Positions 56,101 through 64,000 of a DNA stretch of 64,000 nucleotides are shown here, one piece after another. The notes beneath the pieces were generated by a model. The model was not told where the DNA came from. It saw only the letters and a list, made by a program, of their open reading frames with translations, and ran no database searches. Made by a program: the position numbers and the translations under genes. Every line of letters begins with the position of its first letter. Positions within the stretch are counted from its first letter, which is position 1. This DNA comes from Paratinospora sagittata (lineage: Eukaryota; Streptophyta; Magnoliopsida; Ranunculales; Menispermaceae), in contig CM069613.1 of NCBI GenBank assembly GCA_035771175.1, positions 2,267,501 to 2,331,500 of the forward strand, given 5' to 3'.

Positions 56101-56637
56101 TATTTGAAGAAGAGTCCGGGGCAAGGGATTTTGCTTCGTGCTGATAGTGACCTTCGTCTAGAAGGGTGGTGTGATTCAGATTGGGCTAGTTGTCCACTTA
56201 CGCGGCGTTCCTTGACAGGATGGTTCGTGTTACTTGGTTGTTCTCCTGTGTCGTGGAAGACCAAGAAGCAACAAACAGTGTCTAGATCGTCTGCGGAGGC
56301 TGAGTATAGATCAATGGCGGCAACAGTGTGTGAGTTAAAGTGGCTTCACCAACTTTTAAATGACTTAGGTGTGCGACATCCGAAGGGTATGAAGTTATTT
56401 TGTGATAGTCAGTCGGCGTTGTACATTGCTCAAAATCCGGTTTTTCACGAAAGAACAAAGCATATAGAGGCTGACTGTCATTTTGTTCGAGATGCGGTGA
56501 CTGAAGGAATGATTTGTCCGTCATATGTTTCCACTCGTGTTCAATTGGCAGACATCTTTACAAAAGCGTTGGGGAAAGCGAACTTTGAGTTTCTACTCTG
56601 CAAGTTGGGCGTTCGAGATCTTCACGCTCCAACTTGA
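53149..56637 (+). CDS. Ty1/copia pol polyprotein (protease-integrase-RT-RNase H)
   Basis: An uninterrupted frame of 1,162 codons from ATG 53149 (a GTG lies two codons earlier). Residue positions here are approximate. Protease active site DTGA at about 78-81; the GAG-pre-integrase HH-CC motif (HQRMGH ... CDVC) at about 205-240; integrase core with D near 263, D near 326 (SDNGTEF) and E near 360. The reverse transcriptase starts at about 670, with YVDD near 845. RNase H has the AEAEYRSMAA motif near 1045. It ends in the usual LGVRDLH and stops seven bases before the 3' LTR. The N-terminus begins in the linker that normally follows the Gag zinc knuckle. No frameshift or stop was seen, in keeping with a recent insertion. 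Confidence 0.93.
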   Translation: MAGGGHSVSYVRAHKIDGARTSSGQHEGNSQGLVGATDVGALAGVSATQLQQLIAFLNLDKTKDQLHGKNSHFSWIIDTGASNHVTCDLSILKNVRKVQYCPVGLPDGNTTEANQEGSVVLPGGLKLDNVLYVPQLTCNLISVTQLIDESNCVVQFTNNICVIQDQPTRKVIGAGERLDGLYFFRGVPQVQVLTVDGDSSFELWHQRMGHPSEKILKMIPAVSHSCRSNNKSCDVCPRAKQSRSSFPISTNKAGRIFELVHLDLWGPYKTRSSCGATYFLTIVDDFSRGVWVYLLCNKMEVESMFIHFVAMVERQFEQVIKRVRSDNGTEFNCLHDYFQNNGIIFETSCVGTPQQNGRVERKHQHILNVARALRFQGNLPIKFWGECVLAACHLINRTPSALLKTKSPYEMLFGKVPSYDAIRVFGCLCYAHNQRHKGDKFASRSRKCIFVGYPFGKKGWKLYDLETHEYFVSRDVKFFEKEFPFMPNQPTNVVTPVLANNEAGAWSEDEGVDECAACVEGGLEPASTLEGGLEPASTLEGGLEPASTLEGGSGAAVLPAYEDVRDEGLENTVEEQGVEVDSELGRGKRTKTPSTRYRDFVTHTIRKISPSENSSAPSSSSGTPYPLTHFVNCERFSVRHRNFLAAVTAGHEPKHFKEAMKDSGWRDAMGKEIRALEDNETWVMETLPPGKKALGSQWIYKIKYKSDGSIERLKARLVIYGNHQVEGIDYTETFAPVAKMVTVRTFLAIAAVKNWEVHQMDVHNAFLHGDLSEEVYMKVPPGFKNTNPNMVCRLKKSLYGLKQAPRCWFAKLSTALKNYGFVQSYSDYSLFGLCRGRTQINVLVYVDDLIIAGNDKVALTTFKDYLGRCFHMKDLGVLKYFLGLEVARNPEGIFLCQRKYTLEIISETGLLGAKPAAFPMEQNHNLALAKGEFLADSAPYRRLVGRLIYLSVTRPDLAYSVHILSQFMQQPREDHWEAARRVVRYLKKSPGQGILLRADSDLRLEGWCDSDWASCPLTRRSLTGWFVLLGCSPVSWKTKKQQTVSRSSAEAEYRSMAATVCELKWLHQLLNDLGVRHPKGMKLFCDSQSALYIAQNPVFHERTKHIEADCHFVRDAVTEGMICPSYVSTRVQLADIFTKALGKANFEFLLCKLGVRDLHAPT
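54712..54801 (+). repeat. Three in-frame 30-bp repeats inside pol
   Basis: Three tandem copies of a 30-bp unit encode the 10-residue repeat GLEPASTLEG in the variable linker between integrase and reverse transcriptase. The copies differ by at most one or two bases and keep the frame. Confidence 0.95.
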
Positions 56638-56644
56638 GGAGGGG

Positions 56645-56783
56645 TATTACGATATTCATATGTTTTTATGGAACATGTTTCCTGATAACATGTTTCCTGT
56701 TTTTTAGGCTTTGTATTTTGTAATGGATATATATTTGATGGTTGTAAATGGAAATGAAAACAAGATGGGGTGAGATTTTAACA
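56645..56783 (+). repeat. 3' LTR of the copia element
   Basis: 139 bp, identical by eye to the 5' LTR. Preceded directly by the purine tract GAGGAGGGG and followed by the target duplication GCTTG. Confidence 0.95.
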
Positions 56784-57279
56784 GCTTGTGATTCACGGAT
56801 GCTAAATCTTGTAGAAATTGAATCGTTCCGATCTAGTTGTAGGAGTAGGTTGAATGTCTTATGGTTATCGATTTGCATTTGGTGGTTTCAATAGTGTTTT
56901 GTCGATTGTGAATTGGTGTGTTTTTGTGTGGCACTCTGGAGCTTTTTCTATGCTTTCATCTTGTGCATAACTTGTTATTCCTTTGATTGGTGATCCTCTG
57001 GATTCCAAGTTGAACAATTCACTTCATGTTGTTTCTTTAGTCTAAGTAGAATTTTTGTACTGTTCTTCTGCCATTTCCAGCTGCTATTTTCTTTTTTAAA
57101 TCATTTCAAATCAATGAGGAAAAAATTTACCAGAATCAGTAGAGAGAAACTTGAAATTTTGTGGCATGGTGTTTAGTATTTTTTTTGTTTTTCATTTTTT
57201 TAATAGATTTATTCCAGGAATTTGATTTACTTTGTATTTTGCATCTTTTCTTGTGATCCAGATAGTTAAGAGTTTCTTG

Positions 57280-60200
57280 ATGGCTTTAGAAAGACAATAT
57301 CAAGGCAAGAGTAAACGAGAATCTAGAGGACTGAATAAGAAACTCATTGATATTGATGCTGACTCAAATCACAATGATGCAATCACTGGGAAAAGAAGTA
57401 TCCACCAGGTTAGCTTTTTTCCGATCTTCATCATAATTCATTCCTGAAGTACTCAAGCCTTTTGCAAGGATTCTTAAATTATTTCCTATTGACATTCATT
57501 TCTTTATTGGCTTGCTGAAGCAAGCCTTAACTTTGAGAATATGGTAAGCAACTGAAACTCTAGAGCATGCATATCATGCCCAAGATTTTGGGAGAAAGCA
57601 ATATATTCTGCAGGGACTTGCCATGAACTCTAAGCAAAACACCTTTTGAACAATTACTTTAAGTTTCTATGTTTGTTACCAACTTTGGAATATGGATTTT
57701 CTTGAACTCTGTTGTGCCTACTGGTGCATCAAGATCCAATTGGTCACGAAAGATGTAAAATGCCACTCTTCATGACCCTCTCTTCCCTCTTGCCTACAAA
57801 AAAAAAAAAAAATCGTTTAGTAGATTTGTGCCTATGTAGCAAATACCAGTTTTATGCTCTCTATGTATTTTTTGTTTTCGATATTGTCAGTTAGTAGGGA
57901 GGAGCAATTGATTTCTTTTGTTTCAGAGTCTTTTTAGTTTTGTAGGTTGGATCAAGTTCTTTGTGTGGTCCTTGCATTGACTTTTACTATTGCTAATCAT
58001 TTATCTATTATTAAATAACAACCATAGTTTTTAGGGAATATTCATCTTCTATGGCCAGTTGGTTAATGACATATGTAGCAGTGGGACTGACGGTGGATGC
58101 TTGCTTTAGATGATTTGAGTAGGTTGAAATTAAAATTTTCTGAGTGGATTTCAGAGATATGCCTCCAGGGGTTGCTACAGTACGTGGCAGCATTTTGTTT
58201 ATTAGGAACTTCAAAGGAAATGTCTTGGAACTGTGGAGAACTACCCAAAATCCAGGATTAAATTGATAACTAATCATGGTACTTGTTTAATATTTCAACT
58301 TTCTCTACACAAGGTCACTATTGACTTGCACTTTCTTATTGCAGAATAGGAAGTTATCTACCTGGATAGGGTCTCAGTGGAGCCAGAAAGAACTCAAGCA
58401 TTTCTATGAAGCATACCGGAAGTATGGGAAGAACTGGCAGAAGGTTTGATGTTGTGCTTTTCGTAGGCAAAGTGAAGGACTCGATATTTCTTGTTTACTA
58501 TAGTTTCGATAATTTGTTTGATTGTTTCTTTCTTTCTTTTTTCGTTGGAATGAGGCTTAATCATAGAGTTAGATTTACAGTATGAATTGATTTTTTTGCT
58601 TTTGGCAATTACTGATCCATTCTATCTTCTAGGTGGCTGGTGTTGTACGTAGCCGATCTAAGGAAATGGTGGAGGCCCTTTACAATAAGAATAGGGTAAG
58701 CATGGTCATTGATAGAGATAGGTGATATAGATATGCTGAAATATATTTTAATTTATTCTACTTTTGTTGGCTTGATAGGCTTTTTGATTCTCAAAGACAA
58801 CCTTGTAAATTTTAGGACATGTATCTTTTCTTTTCTTAGAATAGTTATCTAACTCATGCCTTGTAATTTTTTAGATTTATTTGTGACAAATATCCATGGC
58901 ATTTTTTTGGGGTCTGTGCATTATTTGTTAATGGGGAATGACTTAATGTTTTGTCTTTCAGGCATACTTATCCCTTCCAGAAGGTGCAGCTACTGTCGTT
59001 GGGCTGATAGCAATGATGACTGATCATTATAACATTCTGGTGAGAAGTAATTCTATATATTGTTAAGCTTCAGATGTTATGGACTGATCAATGCTTTATT
59101 GTCCCATAAGTTCTTTTTGAAGGGAAGAAACAACCATTTTCTATAATTTGATTCTGAGATCATAAAAAGCAGTAGCTGATAGCCTGATACTGCCTTTTAG
59201 CTCTGAGTTCGGTTTCTATTTAATATTGTTGTCAACATGGTTGCAAGAGTTGAATGCTGGTATCTCCACATGAATTTTTTTCAAAGGGTTGATTTTTGTT
59301 GATAGTGTTGATACTATGGGACATTCTCGCTTGTTTTTAAATTTGTAATTATGTAATATATATGGTTTTGATAATGTATTGTTCTGGATGTAGTGCTTTT
59401 ATCATGTATGGTTTTCTTGTTTTGCATTATCGAATGATGTTCCTTGCCAAATTTCTTGATTTGTACTAGCATGCAAGAACACAATGGCAACATTAGGTTG
59501 CTGAGATGGTTTGGCAATAATTGAAGTCAATAAATTGTGAACTGCAGGGTGGAAGGGAGCTAGAAAGTAATGATGAGTCAGGTATTCTTAAAAGCCTTGT
59601 GTGTGGTTCTGAAACATTTCGACCTAACATCTGAAGAGGATTTTCTGCTCATTCTCCAGTTTTATTCCACTCCCAGTCAGCTGCATCGAGCCATGGGCGC
59701 CTATACTCGTTGAAAGAGGGGCAGTCTGATGGTAAATTTCATGCTTAAAACAGGGCATTCAGAACGATGTTATGTCACTGTTTCTTTACATTAATTTTGC
59801 TTTTGTGCTTTTGTCACCTTGAAGTACTTGGGAAGTTGCATTACGAAAATTGCTTCAATTTGATAAAAATAAGATTATGTGCATTACCTTAAATGTTATT
59901 AGTTACTATTACCAATACAAACAAATGATATATTTCAAACAAGAGAAAGGGAGAATACAGTACATATTTGAAGTGTTCAATATTGTTTTTGGCTAAATTG
60001 TTTATATTGTTTTTATTTTCACTAATGAAGTCCTTGTTAGTTATCTGAAAAAGAAAACAGTTAAAACGTTGAAGCTACTAACCTCCAAGTGGATTGAGCT
60101 TCCAATTTATTGCGTGAGCTAAAAAGCTCAAAGGCAGTAACACAGAAACTTAGAATATGCAAAATTCTCTGGAAAATTAATCCGAATCCATATCAAGTCA

Positions 60201-62276
60201 TGTAATCTGGCTTTAGCCAAGGTTATAAGACCCTGTTATGATGTTTATCAGAGGTTTTTTCCATCTGGATATTTATATATTAATTTTATTAGAGATATTT
60301 TAGTTTTTGATGAATAAATAGAAAAAAAATTTGATGCTTAATTTCTGTGAATGATGCTTTTTTTGTTAGGTAGTATATCTCGCAGAAGGAGGACACCTCG
60401 CGTCCTTGTTTCATATCTTAATGAAAAAGGTCATGTGGAGAAGTGTGCTTCACCAAATAATCGAGAGCCAAAATGCACTGCTGATGTTGGTAAGCTTGCT
60501 CCAGAGGCAATGTCAACATTGCCAGAGGCCTTACTGAAAGAAGGATCTCTTGATGTGCCTCAAACACACATGAAATCTTCACCTGTTAGGAATGGTGAAG
60601 AGATGGTAGTATTTCGCATTCGCTAGCATTCATTATGTTTTTTCATTCTTCAATAATATTTCTAACACCTGAACTACCATTTCTTTACATCCATAAAATA
60701 CAGCATCTTGAACCAGAGGTTGAGTGCTAAACTTATTGGTATAGTAATGGCTGACGACTGTTCGGAATCTACTTCCAAAAAACAGGGTCAATACAGAGAT
60801 AAAGACTTTACCAGGGATACAAGTGATATGATGAAGACCGATGGTGTTGATTCACTAGATATTCATAAGAACTTGAAGAAGTTTCAAGGGAAGAAGCCAA
60901 AACTCCAAGACACTGAAAATAATAATTTTGATTATTTTAAGAGAATGAGCAGTGCCTCTGCAGGACTTGATTTGCTTTCTTCCGTCTGTCTGAAAAGTGA
61001 ATCTGATGTCACACTGAAAAAAGCTGAGGAATGTATAGGTACTATATTTAGTTTCCTCATAATTTTCTGACTTAACTGCTGTATATATACTCATTGGATG
61101 TTTTCATTTCTCTTAGGGAGAATAGCTCTCTCACACTTGTTTACATGCATTCAAAATTCTTTGTTCTTTTGAACCATATCTTCATCATGCATTTCATCTC
61201 TCAGAGTTTACAAATTATATATCATTCTTTGTGTATTTGAGGTCATTAAAAGCAATCTCTCAATGTAAATCCTGCCAATGCAGGATTGTGATTTGGTCAA
61301 TGTGTATGGCAATTATGTTTGTTCTTTGGATTTGCAAGGAATAAGCATTGTCCGTTAGTCTAATAGACCAAAGTACAGCAAATTCTTTGATCTAGGAGAA
61401 AAGTGGAGTGTAAATTTGCAAGTGCTCGTCCATTTTAGTGCTGCGGTGTGTGTTTGAGTCATAGGAATGAGAATTATCATTTCCTTTTTCCAAGATATGC
61501 AAGAGTTGCTATTGACTTTAGGACCAGGGTTATACAGGCTAGTACCTGCTTGAAACTTCACATATTGTTAGACAGTCTGGAATAGATAACTTCTTTTTAT
61601 GGATGCCAGACTTCCAAGAGACTGTATCAGCAATTATCAAGAGAATGGAGTAAATGAATCACATCGTATCATGACACTTCTTCCATGTGTGCTCCAAACA
61701 CTGCTTGTCCAATTTTTTTTAATTATTTCATTTCAGTTTTGTGAAAGTACATTCTTGCCGTTTCCAAATCTTAAATATATGCAAACATTCCTGTTTTAAA
61801 TGAGATCTCTTAATTCTCCTTAAAGAAGTTTTTTCTGCACTGTAAATCATTTCTGATTCTGCACTAGTTTGTTACCTGTGGCACCTGACCTTGCTAATTA
61901 GTGAGAGCTGTTCTGTAAGTAAAACTAAATCTATTTTTGCCATTTGTTGGTTTAGATTCATTTCCACACTTCAAGGAAAAAAAGAGAGAATCTGATATCA
62001 TTGACAAGGCTAACATTAGTGAACCAGAAGTTATGTTTGCTGACGATGGAGTAAACAAACACAAAAGGTCAGACGCTAAAGAGATAGGGTATGAGGCAGT
62101 TGCCATACCTAAAAGTTCAGTCCTTGCAACAGATAAATTAGGAATAGACTTGACTCTTGGTCTTGGTGTTTCTGAAGTGAAGCACGAGCTGCCCCTAGCC
62201 GCCAGAAAAATGACAAAAAGAAAGCATGATGCATTAGTATCAGAAGTAATTTCCTTGTGCTGATTTCTTTTGACAT

Positions 62277-62329
<53 letters not shown>

Positions 62330-64000
62330 TTGCTGGTTTCTTGATATTCTTGATCTTATATTGGGGTATCAAACTTATGAATTGCAGATTCCAACAGTTG
62401 AATCAGTCAGTGACTCTCTGCCGAATAAATATATGAAGACACAGGTTTGCTTATAATTTTCTCTGCAGTTTTTTATATTCTTTCCTTAAACTACAGTAGT
62501 TTGTCTTATTTTTTAAGTCTTTACCTCTTATCTTATTTTGAACCATATGTGTATTGTGTAATAGTTGTTATGCTAGATGGAGTTAAGCGTCTTCATGGCA
62601 AAATTCTCATCTTGAGTTGGTTTGTTTTTCACTAATCTCTAGTTTCTTGTCCTCGTGGCAGGATTCTTCTTCAGCTCTTCTGAATCCAAGGCAGCATAAC
62701 ACAAACCAAGAAAATTCTCCATCTCTATGCCTGAAGCCGGTGGCCAGTTCAGCAAGTCCGGCTGAACCACTGAACTTCTTTGATTGTTCTGTGCCTCCTG
62801 CTCAAGAATCAGAACTCACTGAGGTTAAGGTTTTTGAAACGTCACAATTGAGAGCATGTAGAATGATAGATGTAGCAATTCAGGTATATGCCCTCCTAAT
62901 TGTGCTACTGCTCTTTTGATTGTGTTCCATCTCCTTCGTTTTCGGAGGATCACACTGCTTATTATGGTTGGATGACCAACTCAATTCTAATTTTTATCTC
63001 ATGCTTCAAATGCTATATTTCCTCCTAGTTTTAGGATTCTAGAACTTCATATTTTTATTTTTGCACATCTGGGTTTCTCGTTGACTGTTGCTGAGGAAAC
63101 ACTACCCCGTCAACAACTCCAGTATAATGAAGGCTCACCATCATATGGCTGACATATATATCTTCTTTTAAATAAGAGGTTCATCTTCTAATTGATGAGG
63201 TTCCCAAGTTTTCTCATAACCAAAAAATGTCTTGTAATCAGTCCCAACAATTTGATCAGCACGTTTTTTTTGTGGAAATGATGCATTTTTCTTGATTGTC
63301 TAGAAGGGACTGTTGATTCTGTTGTTAGGATCATTATAATTCATGTTCATATGGAACATGTAATGTACCAAAATGCTGGTCTTTGATCTATTGTCAGGCT
63401 GCTAATTCATTTTGTTCCCACCCTATTATTTATTAGCAGCTCACTTTCATGATCCCAGGTAGCGTCCTCTTTGAAGAAAGGGGAAGGTGCTTTTGAGAAG
63501 ATCAGAAACGCTTTGGAGGCTGCCAATACTTCAAATTCTAGGGAAGAGTGCGGTATTTCAGCTACTAGATTTTCTGTGCCATCAGATACAAGTCGTCACA
63601 ATTTGTCTTATCAGTATCAGACAACTTCTTGCACGTCAGCACCAACAACAACAACAGCAATTGACACAACTGGTTCAGAGCTCCACAGCACTCCTGAACA
63701 GATTGAAATGCCAATACCTTCAGCTCTTATCTCCTCTTGTGTTGCTACTTTGCTCATGATTCAGGTACGGAGATAGTTTATATATATATAGATATATTTT
63801 TCTTTCTTTTTTTCTCATTTTGATATAAATTTCAAAATCCATGAACTGCTGTGACAAGGGGCTGATACTTCAGTAGCCAATTCACTTGATCTTCTTCTTT
63901 TTGAATGGATTTTGGTTTTTTGCTATATTTTTTAATAATTAACATAATGTTGTATGGACTTGTTGTTCTTCATATTTTATTAACAGAGGCTTTTTTGTGA
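57280..64000 (+). CDS. ALWAYS EARLY/LIN9-like protein lacking the DIRP domain (partial)
   Basis: Coding exons: 57280-57408, 58345-58443, 58633-58695, 58962-59039, 59548-59581, 59660-59731, 60370-60605, 60717-61038, 61956-62245, 62388-62444, 62662-62883, 63459-63764, then 63987 past the window end. They join in frame to about 640 aa so far. SANT/Myb domain at about 48-97 ([20 protein letters not shown]), then [20 protein letters not shown] (98-117) and [12 protein letters not shown] (about 163-174), all ALY hallmarks. Near the C-terminus come [20 protein letters not shown] and [17 protein letters not shown], the ALY C-terminal motifs. ALY/LIN9 proteins are MuvB/DREAM subunits that regulate cell-cycle genes, normally 970-1130 aa with a DIRP domain before the C-terminal motifs. 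Here those motifs follow the pre-DIRP linker after only about 65 residues. The 60717 acceptor is chosen to keep frame. Confidence 0.85.
62281..62326. repeat. (AT)23 microsatellite
   Basis: An uninterrupted AT dinucleotide run in an intron of the ALY-like gene. Confidence 0.95.

Larger units (their letters stand above)
51896..56783 (+). mobile_element. Ty1/copia LTR retrotransposon with intact pol, no gag
   Basis: A 4,888-bp element in the leader intron of the ALY-like gene, same strand. The LTRs, 51896-52034 and 56645-56783, are each 139 bp and I find no difference between them. The 5-bp target duplication is GCTTG (51891-51895, 56784-56788). Primer-binding site TGGTATCAGAGC starts at 52035; polypurine tract TTGAGGAGGGG ends at 56644. 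The LTRs begin TA and end CA instead of TG...CA. One long frame covers protease, integrase, reverse transcriptase and RNase H in copia order. The place where gag should be (about 52480-53140) holds two tandem-repeat blocks and no gag or zinc knuckle. The element is very young but would need Gag supplied in trans. Confidence 0.95.

Overview
This is a stretch of flowering-plant nuclear DNA, probably from a eudicot. It is AT-rich, its genes have GT-AG introns, and it carries several typical angiosperm repeats: L1- and RTE-type LINEs, SINEs, TRIMs, a Ty1/copia element and MITEs. Genus and family cannot be fixed from the sequence. Five protein genes are supported. (1) An intronless PORR-domain organelle RNA-binding protein, minus strand, 1858-3120. 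(2) A single-exon AP2/ERF transcription factor of the PUCHI/LEP/FZP group, plus strand, 12461-13603. (3) A five-finger CCCH zinc-finger gene, minus strand, seven coding exons over 19032-35117. Its last intron is almost 14 kb, and its final exon carries an apparent frameshift. (4) A chloroplast-type peptide chain release factor 1 (APG3/PrfA), plus strand, 15 exons over 39530-49429, about 419 aa. (5) An ALWAYS EARLY/LIN9-like gene, plus strand, with a 5' leader exon near 51480-51574 and coding exons from 57280 to the window end. It has the SANT domain and the C-terminal ALY motifs, but the DIRP domain that normally lies between them is not encoded.

Region by region. 1-12 kb: the PORR gene, then gene-poor DNA with a compact ACGT-motif island (5.4-6.0 kb), three Tourist-like MITEs, a SINE with target-site duplications and a TRIM. 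12-13.6 kb: the ERF gene. 15.05-18.1 kb: a 5'-truncated LINE with a 17-bp target-site duplication. 19-35 kb: the CCCH gene. Its giant intron holds at least four more LINE relics, one clear and one doubtful TRIM, a SINE, a Mutator-type MITE and a perfect 65-bp inverted repeat. 35-39.5 kb: promoter side of the CCCH gene, a tandem TRIM array and a long fold-back element. 39.5-49.4 kb: the release factor gene, whose introns hold an RTE LINE remnant, a Mutator MITE and a TRIM. 50.5-51.3 kb: a hAT-like non-autonomous element directly upstream of the ALY-like promoter. 51.9-56.8 kb: a very young Ty1/copia element in the leader intron of the ALY-like gene.

Two of the five genes act in organelle gene expression (PORR RNA binding, plastid translation termination) and three in nuclear or RNA regulation (ERF, CCCH, ALY). 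There is no sign that they form a functional cluster. The most noteworthy points are the apparent loss of the DIRP exons in the ALY-like gene; a copia element with identical 139-bp LTRs, TA...CA ends, intact pol and gag replaced by tandem repeats; the 14-kb terminal intron; and a TRIM family with LTRs of only about 60-76 bp that occurs several times, once as a tandem array. All exon coordinates were worked out by eye from splice signals, frame and family resemblance.
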